Source: Sipunculus nudus (lineage: Eukaryota > Annelida > Sipuncula > Golfingiida > Sipunculidae). Taken from it: DNA of 64,000 bases. Made by a program: the position numbers and the translations under genes. The DNA lies in assembly GCA_026874595.1 (NCBI GenBank), contig CM049308.1:11187501-11251500 (forward strand), in the 5' to 3' direction. Positions 1 to 14,015 of this stretch are shown piece after piece. Numbering within the stretch: position 1 is the first letter of the stretch; every line of letters begins with the position of its first letter. Below the pieces are notes generated by a model, which saw nothing but the letters and a program-made list of their open reading frames with translations, had not been told where the DNA came from and searched no databases.

Positions 1-388
1 GGACTTTTCGCTGCGTGGGAGACTGCTTCTGGTGCCCCGAATTTACAAAAATAAGGGAAAACATTTCTTACCTAGAGTACTCATTTAAATATGACTCCCT
101 ATTCTAAAAGACATTATGAAAACCTGACGAAAATTGTTATTAGGACTGAAGTGGAAAGATTTTATTTCATGGCTGAAAGTTGTCTATACATGTACCATTT
201 GATGTATTACAGGGATGACTACAAACTCTGATATGCATCTGAGACACCACATCATGAAAATATTTTTATTCTCATAAATAGAGATTCAAGTAATGCTATT
301 TACTTTAGCTAATTATTACTTAGTTAACAAATCTTTAAATTTACAAATATATAATGTCCCTTGGACATGCATAGGTATAATGCATATG

Positions 389-688
389 TCAAGGCCCAGG
401 TCCTGATCTGGACCAATCAGTGATAGTTTATGAGTAGGCTGAACTTAGGTGAATTTTGCTTGATTTAATTAGGAGTTTGTGCTGCAGGCATTATTTAGTA
501 TTGTGTCAACTCATAGTCTGAATCAGGATTTGGGCTGGTCCAGATCCTAATCGGGTTTGGACTTGTCAAAATCCAGACTGGGATCTGGTCAAGCCAAAAT
601 CCTGATTGGGGTTTAGGCAGACTGAATCCCAAACAGAATTTGGTCTGGACCATTTGGCAATTGGTCCAGATTGGGGTCTGGGCCTTGA
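389..688. mobile_element. 300-bp inverted-repeat element (MITE-like)
   Basis: Left end TCAAGGCCCAGGTCCTGATC TGGACCAA. The right end, reverse-complemented, is TCAAGGCCCAGACCCCAATC TGGACCAA, about 24 of 28 identical. The interior repeats CTGGTC/GACCAG words. No clear target duplication. The interior has no transposase. Confidence 0.65.
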
Positions 689-3600
689 AATATACACAGG
701 TATACTGGATGAGGACTTTTCAGAACTTCTACAAATTTAAAAGTTGAAATATAGTAGGTGGCATTGAGATTTTTGAACTCATAACATATATACATTCTCT
801 CTGTAATACATAAGGCAAGATGTGTGTGTGTGCATTAAATTAATTGCCTTCTGGATTTTAAGTGTGCCTGTATTCAATGAATGGAAGTAAAAGCAGATAA
901 ATAACTTATAAGGATTAGAGTGAATCACAATTAAACCATTTATCAACTTGAGCAGAAACTGGATTTACACTGGAGACCTTCGACTCTGAGAGTCAACGCT
1001 TAACCCACTGGGCCATGCCCCACCCCACCCCCTGGTAGTAGTTATCAGATAATAATGCAAGGAAAATCAACCAGATTTAAATCAGTGAGGTGATCTCTTT
1101 AGAACAGTCGCTCTCCCAGTCCCTGTTCTACATCTGTCAGGCCTTTACCCAGCATGTAATATTAACATCAGCGATAAGTGGGAGAAATCAATACTGACTT
1201 ACAATATCATACATTATCAATAAATATTGTCATACATATCCTGTACCTGCACGAGCCTGTACCTGTATCATTAATCATACGTGTTTCGGGCCTACGTGTT
1301 ATGGCAGAGAATATACCTGTCTTATACGTTTAATGTATTAAAAGTATAAACATGCCCCACCCTTAAATATCTTTATATTCAAATTTTGGGTTTTTTTTGG
1401 TTGTTTTTCCAATCAGCAAAATGGTACCTTACCATTTTCTTGTATCTGTATGACTCACAAAGATAAAGAGTTTCCTGTATAAAGCATAGGATCTATGTGA
1501 AAGGGATACAGTAACTTAATAATTAATCTTCATAATTTATTTTACTTAAATGTATTGATGAAAAATCCTGAAAGACCATTCCCCTTAGGGAATATTAATG
1601 GGCATTTTGTGACCATTTTGTGTATATTTTCACAAAATTTGAGATGTAAAACCTCATGACCACAATTCATGTTCTGGATTCCTATAGATCTTATAATTAT
1701 GACCTAAACCATCTTTCAGTACCTATTAAATTTAAGTATATGTTTTATCATGCTTGGAACTGAAATAAACTGAAAAATAACATTTTCTCTGATACAGAAT
1801 AAATGCATTTTTTCCAAAGGTACTTATTTTTGGAACATGGCTTAATTTTAATTGTAGCTTTCTTATTTTACTTAACTACCAATTTATAAAAATTTCAAGA
1901 ATTTTCATATTCCTCTGTGTAATGAATATAGAGCAATGCTCATTCCAGTAACATATATCTGCACCAAGGCTAAATGTTCAGATGTTCAGAAATATAGAAA
2001 ACTTCTACTCAGGCTGGCTGCTGGGCTGTTCTGGGATTCCAAACCACGACATACAATAGTTATGAGCCAAACATGTAGCCATTTGACTGATACAACCCAA
2101 TATTTTATAATATATGCCTTTTAAGTATAGCTTATTCAGCTATTGTAAGTTTCCAATTCAGCGAATGACCAACTGAAAATGAACATGTGATGAATCTGAA
2201 AATGTAATGACTTACATATGTTCTGTATATCAGTTGGTGTGACTGATATGTTATCACAGTTAAAATACCAGTTAATACAAGGTTCCTCCACCAGATGGCT
2301 CTATCTATCATAAGTCTGATACAGAGCCATTAACTCTAAATCACACCATCAGATGGCCCCACTCATCAAATAACCCCCACCCCCACCCCCCTTCTCTCTC
2401 CACCTTTTTCTCTCTCATTTCATTTTTTTTTTGTTTGTTTAATACATTTTTCTCATTTACAATGAAAATTGTGAACAGATTTACGCATGTTTCTTATTAA
2501 CACAATTTGTTCACATTGTGCAAATATCTGAACACTTTAAATTATTACTATTATTATTAGATTATATTTTTTACTTTGTTTATTTTTATATCTATTTTAT
2601 ATTATATTTATATTATTTTAAATATATATATATATAGAGAACAAATGCAAAAATTCAAATTATTTTAAATATTTTATTAATTCTACAGTATCATGAGGTG
2701 TTTGGCAAAGCAACTTTGGTTATAATTCATTCTGACTGATATTGATTAAATATGACACCTGTTTTGACATAACCAAAATGAAATGGAAATCAGTGGTAGC
2801 TGTCTAGGAGTGGATGTTTGGTCAAGCAACAAAAGTACAGCATTCGTCAAAGTTAAACAAAAGAGTCAGAGTGTAGACCTGCCACGTCTCTTCTAGTTAT
2901 TTGCCACTGCAAAAATGTCAAACAAAATGCAGCATATAACCATAATAGGCTTCACTGAATTAGATGTAGTCCTTAAAAGGGCTAATATGTAAATACTTTC
3001 CACCAACTGAACCTGTCTCTTTTAAAAAGTTTAAGCATCAGGCCTAATGACTCTGCAACAAGTCAGGACTTACAAATGATGGAGGTGCTGCCACCTGTTG
3101 GTTAAGTAACAACTCAAAGAGCACAGACTAAGTTTTAGGGCAGTGAGCATAGAACTAGCTGTGGTGTATTAGAACTGTCAGCAACTTCATTAACAAACAA
3201 TATGTGTCAGAAGAGAATGAAAAAATAACACAGCCTCACCGAGGCAGTTTTGTATGCAAGATCATAATTATCTCAACAATTCAATTGTCTTGGACAGATG
3301 ATATATTATGTTCAAAGTCTCTATTTCTATTGTGTCTGACTTCCTTTGAACAAGAATTGAATAAAAATGTGGAAACTGGGTCATTTTATTTTTATTTGTA
3401 AAGAAAAGGCAACCAGTGCTGACATCTGATAGAATAATGCAGTACTAATAAAGAAAGTCGGTATAAAGGTAAGGTGCTGGCTGAGGTATGTGCTCTCTGG
3501 TTTACTGTGTCCGTTTTCATTATAAGTCAAAATTTGTACTCATCATGCTCAAAGTGATCCTGTGACTGGGTCAATATTCATGAAGATTTCAAATCTTTGA

Positions 3601-6600
3601 CACTCACTATAGGGGAAGTATTAATAAAATAATCTTTGGCAAATAATCCATCCTATAGGCACAGTTGTACAGTCATCTAACCAGTGACAGCTACTGGTAG
3701 TTGAACTTGAAGCAATGATCAGAAAAAATGACCATATGATTCGACATCATCATTCACCAAGGTGAAGTTGATGCCTTGCCACTTTAATGTTGACAGTTTA
3801 ATACTTCTGTGTCAATTGTAATTTACACTCTCAATTTCAAAAAAGATTTAATAAATTTGAGAAATCAGTGGAGGTTTCTAAATCAAACACTAATGCTGTA
3901 CATATCAGGTTTTATTCAAACATTATGAGCAGAACACATTTCACATATATGCTAATATTCCATTCAACTCTTAGTGAAATCATAAAAAGAAACCCTTGTT
4001 AAACCCTCTTACAAGAGAATATATATATATCTGAGTTTCAGCCTCAAGCAGATGAAGCCAGTCACAGCCATCACCTGTTTTCAGCCTTAACTCATAACAC
4101 CTACACTGACTCAAATGACCTAAACACCAAACCCTTACACCATAATTGAATGTTACTATATATAGGCCACTGGTACAGACCATTTCTGAAATAAGGTTCA
4201 CAGCCAGTCAAGTAAATGGTTCAATGTTGTAAATATATTTTTCCTTTGCCAATGTGCACTCAGCCAGTTGCATTCAATAAGCCTCTCAGTATGAAACTGC
4301 ACCTTGACTAGGTAAAAGAGTTCAAATATGAGTCATATAGCTCAGAATGAAAAGCAAAGTAAAGGCCCACTTGACCATACAGACATAACTGATGGTGTAA
4401 AGTCATGGATGGTTTGTGCTGTGTGGTGTATATTTTGTATTTCCTTCACATCTGCAGCTATCACTGGACAGCTGACTATGGGAATCAGTTCCAGTGTAAA
4501 AAAGACAGTCCTGGTGACGTGTACTTTAAAGGTATTACACAGTTACCTTATAATATTTCTAATAATCTTTAATATAATAGATAATATTTATTATAATATA
4601 TAATTTTAAACAGAACTTTAACCCTGTCACAATACCCATGTCCGAAGTTAAGTGAGCTGTTACGCTCACCCTGATCTGTGTGACCAAAATACCTGATGAC
4701 CTGACACCTTATGAACATACAGAATGATAAGAATGAAGTTTCAAATGAAAGGTCCATCAGTGCTCAACATTAACTGATAACTCCTTGCCCCGGGCAAGTA
4801 AAGGTTTGAGAAAATGGTAGTAGGGCAACCAAAAATAGGCTCCTACTTGCCCAATCAGGGAAGTGGGTGAAACATAAACCTTTACCAAAATATCTGAATC
4901 TTTAATTGATAATACCTCGTTTTCTCAAATTACCTGTTTGTTTCTCTTTGTAAATATTAAAGAGAAATATTATTAACATACAAAATTTGAAAATATTCAT
5001 TATTTAATAATAACATATAACATGCATATAAAAGCTAGATGTTACTTTCCCTACTAGGCAAGTATTTTCTAAGGTTAATTTCAAGCTGTGTCCATATTGT
5101 GTTTATGCTGCAGTATTTCTAAAGGAAGAATGGCAATTTTTTCATCTTTTTGAAGCTAGTTTACTGACTTTCAATCAGAGGACAATATATTATTCATATA
5201 ATGTTGCTATATATGAATCACAAGACATATCATCACTGGCAATAATGACATCACACGTAAACTGCTGTATTGTAAAACTGTTTGGCACAGCATCACAATA
5301 AAAGGCGCTCTGTATTATAGACTGTATAATGATCTGGTTCAGCAAAATGCACAGGGCTTGTGTTGTAAGATGACACTTTTTCTTTCAAAATATTATTAAC
5401 CCTTTGAAATATTTTGCTAACTTCTGAATCTGTCTGATTTATCAAGGTAACAGAAACAAGCAAACATTATCCACAGAGGGCACATACCTTCTCTAAGGCC
5501 TGATATTAATCAAATTAATAAACACCGCAAAAACTAATACATTTACATCTTGCCTGAAGGCTTATATTATTGTCTTCCCACCAGATGTCAGCACCAGCAG
5601 TAACACTTCGTAGCATTACAGACATAGTTTTATCATATTGTAACCCAGTGGCTGACATGAAATTATCAGCAAAACTAGAAAGTGCTCAAAGATAACAAAC
5701 CTCCTCAAACTTTCTGGATCACCATTTTCCACTGATTTCAGCTAAACTGAATCTCTTGTACAAGGAATTGTACATGTCTTAACTTAATTTTAACTGGAAA
5801 AGCAAGGTTTAATTAATAATTATTAATTTATATGTTACACAATGTTAAGCTTGTGATCCAAGACCTTTAAATTAAAAATTGTATTTGTTATTTAAAGTTA
5901 TTTATCATTTACCATAAGTTGGGGTTTTTTGTCTGTGAAGTCACCCATTAAAACATTGCACACATTGTACCATTGAACCTAGAACTTATAACATACTACA
6001 TATTAAGGAAAGAAGGCCCTGAAACATCTATTAAGATACCTGAACTTAAGTCATTGAAATTAGGTGACTGAAATTTAGCAAACAGAAAAATATATATCTA
6101 GTGTACATAAATTAGGTTGATATTTGCTAATTTGTGACAGTGTGAATTATTAGAACTATCATAATGTATTTAGATAGAATAGTGGGAACAATATTCACCA
6201 ACTCAGCAATTTAACTATTGAAGGTAGAGAATATTTGTATTGCAGGATATTGAATATTGTTTGTCACCCTCTGAAATAAAATTCTAAATCCAATTGTCAT
6301 GCATGTTCACCTCTATGCCAAATGACAGCAATCATATCATTTTCTCAGCTGTGGATTTTCTGCTATTGAAAATTACAGTAATGGTATCAAAAACCTCTCC
6401 CTAGCCCCATGTTAGGGCACCATGTCATGCTGCTCACCCAAATGAGCATCAAGACAGATAAATTACTTTTGTTCACTTATAAATGAGTAAAGCTGGTATT
6501 TAATTGTGCATTTATATATTTAATAAAACACATGTAATTTTGATATTCAGAACAGAAAATTATCTCAGTTAAGTTGAAAATTTTGATAAAGTCAAGTAGA

Positions 6601-6879
6601 TGTCTCAGAACTAACACATTTTCTAAACTCTGATTAATTATGGTAGTTGGTTTAAATAAAGTTCAAATGTGAACTTGCATGCTTTAAGAATAGATGAAAC
6701 CAAAGAAGCACATGTATCACATTTGTTCATTAGCTTTTTCCTCACTAAAATATTTTAAATGATCTTGTTCATTATGTGTTTTGTGCCCTTCAAAATGGTG
6801 TATCTGGAATAAATGTTTACTGTATTATCTGAATTAAGATGATAAAAATCAAGCTAGCCTAAGATTAGATTAGGGTTCT
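689..6879. other. AT-rich DNA without recognised gene
   Basis: Beyond the tRNA-like sequence at 960-1022, open frames are short and unsupported. A poly-T/TA-rich patch lies at about 2400-2640. Near 2285 and 2345 two CACCA(T/G)CAGATGGC-like words occur 60 bp apart. No exon or transposon ends could be paired. Confidence 0.4.
960..1022 (-). pseudogene. Degenerate tRNA-like sequence or SINE head
   Basis: On the minus strand, GGGGCATGGCCCAGTGGGTT AAGCG has an A-box-like TGGCCCAGTGG. An anticodon-arm-like TTGACTCTCAGAGTCGAAGG follows, then a poor B-box (TCTCCAGTGTAAATCC). Cloverleaf pairing is incomplete, so it is not a functional tRNA. Confidence 0.35.
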
Positions 6880-7187
6880 GAATTCTGATCTGGTTAGGCC
6901 CAGTTTAAAACCAGTCAACCACAGGATTGTAAACTTAACCAGCCTAGATCAAAATTCTAATCTGGGCCAGCCCAGTTTAAAATCAGTCCAGACCAGATTT
7001 AAATCCTGAAGTCTTTACCACAGGATTTTGATCTGGACCAGCCCAGATCAAAATTTTAATCTGGGCTGGCCCAGTTTAAAACTGGTCCGGCCCAGGTTAG
7101 AATTTTGATCTGGGCCGGTCCAAATCAAAATTTTGATCCGGGCTGGCCAGTTTTAAACTTGGCCAGATTCTAATTTGGGCCTCGACA
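6880..7187. repeat. Relative of 389-688 with internal repeats
   Basis: TTAGGCCCAGTTTAAAACCA near the left and GGGCCTCGACATAT at the right resemble the ends of 389-688. The middle is four to five repeats of about 60 bp of the form AGATCAAAATTTTAATCTGG GC(C/T)GG(T/C)CC(A/G). A TA-rich run follows at 7185-7212. Confidence 0.6.
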
Positions 7188-10100
7188 TATATATTTAATA
7201 TATATATATACAAATATATCAAATTAAATAAAACATGTTAAAAGATCCTTCACTGTCAAGCCAATGACTGTGCTGTGCTGTGTAAAGTTCTGTGTCCACC
7301 AGACCTGGGAGTCAATTTAGAATTTTCAATTGCAAAGCTATTCTAATATAAACCATTTATGAAACTTCAATTCTAAATCAAGTCAATTCATGTAGTTGGG
7401 AAAATATCAACTCATCTTTAATTCACATGCGAGGTGTAGTCTTTTGACAATAGGACATTTCACTGGTGAGTGTGCTGATGCACAAAATCCAGTATGCTGA
7501 TGCACAGAATTCAGCTGCCCACCATGATGCTTAGAACATCTGTTAGAGGTATCTGTGTTGGACTAAAGTCAAATAATTTGTGACTGATCTGCCAATATTC
7601 CATTCTAAAATCATTTGCTTTCTCATGTACCTGTACACAGGTTGAAATAAACTTGCATCAGGTGGGATCAGTAGCATAAAACACAAACATAGCATGCACG
7701 ATACCTTGAGCTGTGGCTGTAGTCATATTGTAAGATATTACCCCAAATAATATACAACAACACAAAATTTAAAGTTTTAAGTCCACAAAAATGGCCAAAA
7801 TGTCTGTCTAAAGTTTGAATGGTTGTTTAACTTTGCCAAATGTTGGTATACTGCCGTTTACTGGAAGCGTCTTTGGAAAGAGACGGAGAGTTGCTGGCTA
7901 CTAGCTTTGCTGTTGCATAACTATCTCCTTCTCATGCCTTGGCCCAAACTCCTTTCCCCTCGGCTCTCTTCCCAGCTTTTCTGATCCGACAGTGGAAGAG
8001 CCCAATGTCTAGGGTTGAATGCTTATCGGAAGATGGGATATCTTACACAATGACAGTTCTAACTTGCAAGTTCCAATTTCACATTTGATATTTGGTGGTG
8101 ATCAGGAATCTGTACAACTTACACAGTGCAAAGGTTTTTCAGGGAGAGCTTCCTTCAAGATCTTATATAATGTAAAAGTTAGCAGCATAGATTGGACCAT
8201 GTCATCTGGCAAAACTTTGGAAAGAAATGAATAACAAATTGTGTGACGAATTAAGGCAATGCAATTACTTTTTATATCTGAGAACAGTCAATTTTAAATT
8301 GCACCAGGACTCCCACAAGGTTTCTAAAGAAATAAAGGAATTTGAAATGGGCACCAAAGACAAAAGTATAGGAGTTAATAGGAATTTTTTTCCCAAAATT
8401 TAGGAAAATTATATGAGTTTTAATTGCACAATTGTGATTTTCATAGTAACCATTAGATTCTAAATGAATATTTAACTCGTTTAGATGGTCATACTTGTTT
8501 AGTCTGTTTCACCCTGGGGTGCCCATTGAAAATTGGTGATTATTCTCTTAAACTTAAATAAATTAGCACACAATTTGACACTGAAGCTAATTGATTAAAG
8601 GCCTAAAATAAGATGTAAAACTTCATAACACAAACCAACATAAATATTTTGCAACCTTTTGTTTCTTCTTATTCTTTTAGCCAAGTGACATGGTTTTTTT
8701 CATGAGTTAATAACCTAACTTTGACAATTACATTTTTTAGAAAATTTCTGACACACAACACCAATCAGCAGCTTCTAAATGTAGTTGCTTTAGCATGTGA
8801 CCTGTGACCTTGGATTAGTTGAGATGTTGGAAAAATATTTACTGTTTTCTCATATATTGATTTTAATGAAATACTGAAATATAATACAAGGTACGGTTTT
8901 GGTTTCATTCTAGTTAATTCGACCTATGCCTCATTTTCCATTGCAGCTACTTTCTGGATCTGGTCCATGAGTTTAAGAAAAGATCAACAAATTTCAATGA
9001 GTGCACAACTGTGAACAGAGTACAGTACTTACTTAGCATTTACTAACAGGGACAGTTCTATAAAAGAGCTGCATGTTTTCAACAACAGCAAGTCTATGTG
9101 ATAACAAGGGACCCATGGGTCATGATGCTCAGCTGTTATATATGATAAAAAATATGATTTGGGAAAGAGGCACATGCTTGTTTTGTATGGTAATAAATAT
9201 AGGCTTTATTATGAGTTGTTGGTGTTTAGCTTATGTATGATTTATGGGAGACAGGGAAGAGGATTGATTTCATTTATTTTATTAACAAATGGGGTGCTAT
9301 TGTCACACAGATTTTGACTTGGCCATATAACTTATAAGCAGCACATATTATAAAAGAGTTTTAATATTTATTAAAATTTAATAACAAATATTGTGCCAAT
9401 ATAATTTTTATTTAAAAAAATAATAAGTTAATCATGATTTTTTTAAATAAAATATAACTGAAATGATTATTGAAATAATATTATAGAATACATTCATGAA
9501 TGCATTCATGAATACATTTTGAAAGTATCTGCACTGGTATTCAAATACTTTCATTTTTACCTGAATTCACATTCTTATGCAATAAAATTTTTTAATGCAG
9601 TACATATTCATATTCGTATTCAAATACATTTGCAAAGCATTCACACCATGTCTAGTATTTATTCAGTTTAAGCCAAACAAAGATGTTGAGAATCCAGAAT
9701 ATACAAAATTCACAAATTTAAATAATGATCATAAGTACCTAGTTTTATGGCTTTTATTTATATTAAAAAAAAATAAATGTAATATATTCACTTTGGAAGA
9801 CTTTCACATCAATCTACACACTAGACACAGTAGGAATCTAGATTATTATTATCAACTACATCTTTGTCTATCATTAATTTCCTTCATATGATCCCTAATG
9901 ATTAGTAATGAATATTATGATTTATTTTTTATCATTAAAATTTCACTGAAAAATACCATAGGTGACTGCATGGTGTTATTTGGAATAACATTGACATTGA
10001 CATTCTATCCATCCATACAAGATTCTTACATTATCAGTAACTGCAAGTTAATTTTCTGTTACTCATCAACTAACAAATTCCTTTTCTATTAATTTTTCTT

Positions 10101-10420
10101 TAATTTGTTATAAAAAACCAATACAAAATTATTAATTTATTGTTCATTGTTATGTTGTTTTTCAAAACAACTACTAGATGAGTTGGGTTGGACACCTGGA
10201 TCAACTGTGGCTGGGCATTAGCTGCCTGGCTGCCCCAGTGTATGCTTTGCTCAAGCATGCATAATCTGATGAAAGGTCAACAAGATCAACATACAGGTGA
10301 CTGAAGAGGGGCTGGATTAAGCCTGGGTCTGACATGGTCTCATATAAACATTAATAAAAGCTACAATATTTGGCCAATTTCTCTCAGCTTTCTAAACTAC
10401 AAAGATGAAATCCTTATGTG
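7188..10420. other. AT-rich DNA without recognised gene
   Basis: No exon recognised. It contains a truncated repeat end at about 9104-9135 (GGGACCCATGGGTCATGATG then CTCAGCTG, like the start of block A) and a perfect 22-bp palindrome at 9492-9513 made of ATTCATGAAT/GC/ATTCATGAAT. Confidence 0.5.
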
Positions 10421-10518
10421 TTCATGATATGAAAATTATATCAACAGTGCTCTGAGGAAACAAACATGCCATGGTCAAAGTTGGGCAAATTTAAGGTACT
10501 AATTTTATATTTACTGTA

Positions 10519-11580
10519 TTTATTCCAATTTGGCGATCCCTCTTATTTCTCGACCCCAAAAAATATTTTGAAAGCATAATTTCTAAAATGACTCTAATTT
10601 CGCGACTGCCGACGATGTTTTCTGTCGACGATGTTAAGGTGTAATGCCTCCGTCTCTCACGGGCACCGCAGTTTGTATCTGACTAGATTCTTATTACACT
10701 GAGCATCCACAACAAACTTGTTTGCAATAAAATTTTTGAAGATACAAAGATGCGTTTTTCATAATATATAAACATGATAAAGCGTTCAAGTTCCAAATGG
10801 GTGTCCGTGACGAAGCAAACTCGTGTACCATTCCTGGTACGCACGTGTCTCGTGTGCGATTCACGTGGGATAATTAGCAATAATATTTAACAAGTACGGG
10901 GAAGCACTCGCGGTGGAACACAGTTGGACCAGTCATCTTAGTTAAGTTTAAACGACCTCGGTTAGTTTTTGGATGGGTGACCGCATATACAAAACAGGGC
11001 CCGATTGAGGGCACGCCAGCTAGGACCATTTCCGGTCGTACATATTTTAACGCGGCTTTACTTTCCTATATTTATTACGTATTATGCAAATAAAATTTAT
11101 CTGATAATTGGCAGTTATTTTTTATAAAGTCTTCTTCCAACGTGGTTATCTGCTTGTCCCTTTTCGGCCCGCCGATATCGCCGCCTGGTGGGTTAACTTG
11201 AATCAACTGGTAGTTGCATGAGTTGCCGTCTATGTCATCATACGTATACGCGAAGTAGTGATCATTTTGTAAAGTGATTGAGCTGAGTTTCATTAATCAT
11301 TTGCGGACACCGTGTAATTCATGTGACGGTTGGAAGCCCGTTTGTAGGAAATACTGTTTAGCTAACAAAACAAACTTATAAACGACCAAATTATCACTCA
11401 ATTCATATGACCGCTCGAGTGTCAGAGCGGCTCTGCGGCTCTAGGGAAGGTTATTAAACCGCGTGCCTCTTAAATCTCGACCACCGCAAATTCTGCAGGA
11501 AGATAATTTTCAAATATCCTCTATAGTCTCGACCTCTGAGAAAATTTATTATTTTTAAGTGGTCGCCAAATTAGAATAAA
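10519..11580. mobile_element. TA-flanked inverted-repeat element (1062 bp)
   Basis: Left end TTTATTCCAATTTGGCGA. The right end, reverse-complemented, is TTTATTCTAATTTGGCGA, 17 of 18 identical. TA flanks both sides (10517-10518, 11581-11582), as in Tc1/mariner-type insertions. It splits a repeat whose uninterrupted relative lies at 12223-12340. More CpG-rich than the surroundings. No transposase recognised. Confidence 0.75.
10890..10990 (+). pseudogene. 5S rRNA-like sequence inside the TA element
   Basis: GTTAAGTTTAAACGACCTCG then GTTAGTTTTTGGATGGGTGACCGC follows the 5S rRNA 3' half, including the box C-like promoter word TGGATGGGTGACCGC. The 5' half is poorly matched, so it is a 5S pseudogene or 5S-derived promoter and not a working 5S gene. 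Confidence 0.5.
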
Positions 11581-12833
11581 TAAGGTATACTAATAACTTA
11601 TAAAATTTGAAAAATTCAGAACTAATTTATGGTATTCAATTGAATCTTGATTAAATAATGTTACATCCCTGACAAAAAATCTCTTGCTTCAGCAATCCTC
11701 TTGTTAAGGGAGTAAATATATTTCTTGATTTTTTAAAAAGTGCATTATGTTTGGGCCCATAACTTAAAACAATTACGCAATACTGACATCATTTCTGGCA
11801 TGTGCATAGCGAATGTATAGAAAAATATGTATATTGTATATGATCAAAGTCAGATCAGTGGTTTTGATATTAGGCAGTCTTACAGTGTAACAATGGGTTT
11901 TTAATGGAAAAATGAAGTTTTTCATTAATATTTCGAAGGAATTAAGTCCTAGTGATAAAATTCTTGGCATGGTAGGGGATTTTGGAGACATCTAACTGTA
12001 TGCTAAATTTAAGGAACTTAGAGCTGAAGCTGGGGAGCTGAGCTCTAGCAAACTGCATAACACTAGCTTGATGTAAACTTGATGTGACATGGTGCTTGAA
12101 AACTTGAATAAAATCTACAGTTTTTGATCAACTGGTTTCAAATTTTTGGTGTTAACAGACAAAATGCTAACAAAAACATGCTGTGAAAGTTAAATCCACA
12201 GTACTCACAGGATAAAAAAGTGCCATGGTCAAACTTGGGCAAAATTTAAGGTACCAATTTTATATTTTTGCCAATATTTAAAAAAATTTAACAGATTTTG
12301 ATCTAATTTTTGGTATACAATTAAATTTTGATCAATTAAAGTTGTATTACTGAAAAAAAGTCCCTACCTTTAACACTTTTGGTCTTAAGTGACCAAATAT
12401 CTTTCCTGATTTTTTTACAAGGTCCATTATGTTTGGGCCCATAACTTTTTTTAAATTAAATAATACTGACTTAATTTCTGGCATGTACATAGGAACTATA
12501 TAGAGGAATATTTATGGTAAATATGAAGAAAACCAGATGAGTGGTTTTGATATTAGGCAGTCCTGAAAAGTGAAAATAGATTTCTAATAAAAAATTGAGG
12601 TTTTTTCCTTCATATCTCGAAGGAACAAGGTCCTATTGACCCAATTTTCGGCATGGTAGGAGATTTTTGGGACATCCAACTGTATGGCAAATTTCAGATT
12701 CGTAGGTCCAATGGTGTCGAAACGTGCCAGTCTTACGGACGAACATCCGGACAGACAGACGGACGGACAGACAGACGACTGAGAATGGACCACGACTATA
12801 GCTCAGATGACTTATAGTCAGCTGAGCTAAAAA

Positions 12834-13720
12834 TCAATCAGTTATAACAGTTATATTGGACAATAAATTGTGTAGTGAAATAACATAGGAATATAAAGAA
12901 GGGTATGGTCTAAATACTGGAAGATATTGGATATCACCAGAGACAATTTTTTCATAAGATAAAATAGCATTCAGGGGGGAGCCCTGCAGCAATGGCTTAA
13001 ACCATTGTCACAAACTGAAAAGGGATATGGGCATTTCATATTTATTAGCAAAACTAATGGGCACTTAAAAAAGGAAACAATTATAATATTATAGCAGCCA
13101 TCTTGAATCTTGTCAGAGGACAATGAAGAAAGGGTATGAAGTATGAACTGACCAAGGATGCCACCTATGGTGACTTAAATGATATCTATACATGTATGAT
13201 AATACATATCAGTCACCATTCAATATATATATATATATATGCATTTGAGTGGGATTATAAGCTCCAAATGAATTGTACAAGTTTTTAAAAAGTAGAAAAT
13301 ACAAATTTATCTTAATCGTTTAGACAGGTTTCAGGTACAGTGAGCTAAAGTGAATAAAGTTTGTTTGAATATGTTTATAGATCCCTGAATAATAGAGCAC
13401 AGTTCAAGCCACATTGCTACAATATATACAAATTCTCACTGCTACTATAAGGGTGAATATGAGCAGTGCTGCAATTGTCTTTCTGGACAAAAAATATTAT
13501 GATAACTAAAGTTAAAGTCATTTTCTGTCACCAATACAAGGAAATTAGGTTCTAAATTAGATACATTTATATACTTTGGTGCAGACATTTTAATGTCACA
13601 ACTTTCATAACACTGATAAGAAAGCTCCCTTTAAGGGGAATATTAACATGGAAACGTGTTATTATGCAAATTCACTCAATACGTGGGAAACTGACATTTT
13701 GACGCTGAAGGTGGCCAGGT
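12834..13720. other. No recognised gene; short (AT)n
   Basis: AT-rich, with an (AT)n tract at about 13222-13240. Nothing else supported. Confidence 0.4.
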
Positions 13721-13736
13721 TGTCGCTATAGGTATC

Positions 13737-14015
13737 TGTACCTGTAATATGGTACCCTATTCAGTGTACCGGTACCTGGCTGCAAAGAGTGGGCAGTACC
13801 TGGTAACTGGACTGAAGTATCTGTACCTGTGTAATTTGATCCAGGTACATGTATGATACTAGAAACGGACACACTGATTTCAGGGTTGGGGCCAGGTTCT
13901 TGTACCTGGACCAGTACCCTATTAAGAGTACCTTTTCTTGTACTTGGCTGTAATGAGTCTCTGGACCAAGTATATGTACCAGGTATATGATGTATTCTAG
14001 GTGCATGTATGACAC
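13737..14015. repeat. Tandem pair of about 160 bp rich in GTACCTGG
   Basis: ACCCTATTCAGTGTACC, GTACCTGGCTGCAAAGAGT and ACATGTATGATACTAG recur as ACCCTATTAAGAGTACC, GTACTTGGCTGTAATGAGT and GCATGTATGACACTAG. The 158-codon open frame over it on minus is a by-product of the repeat. Confidence 0.65.

Larger units (their letters stand above)
10420..12833. repeat. Dispersed repeat with two units, interrupted
   Basis: Unit 1 (10420 to about 12135, less the inserted 1062-bp element) and unit 2 (about 12140-12790) share GCCATGGTCAAA(G/C)TTGGGC, GTTTGGGCCCATAACTT, TGGTTTTGATATTAGGCAGT and GGCATGGTAGG, about 680 bp apart. Unit 2 is followed by (GGAC/AGAC)n and the terminal hairpin CTCAGATGACTTATAGTCAG CTGAGCTAAAAA, the same end as blocks A-C. 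Confidence 0.75.

Noticed and set aside
4610..4700. 5S rRNA-like words (CGAAGTTAAGTGAGCTGTTA) on plus
   Set aside because: Only the first part resembles 5S. Box C is missing and the match is too short to call.
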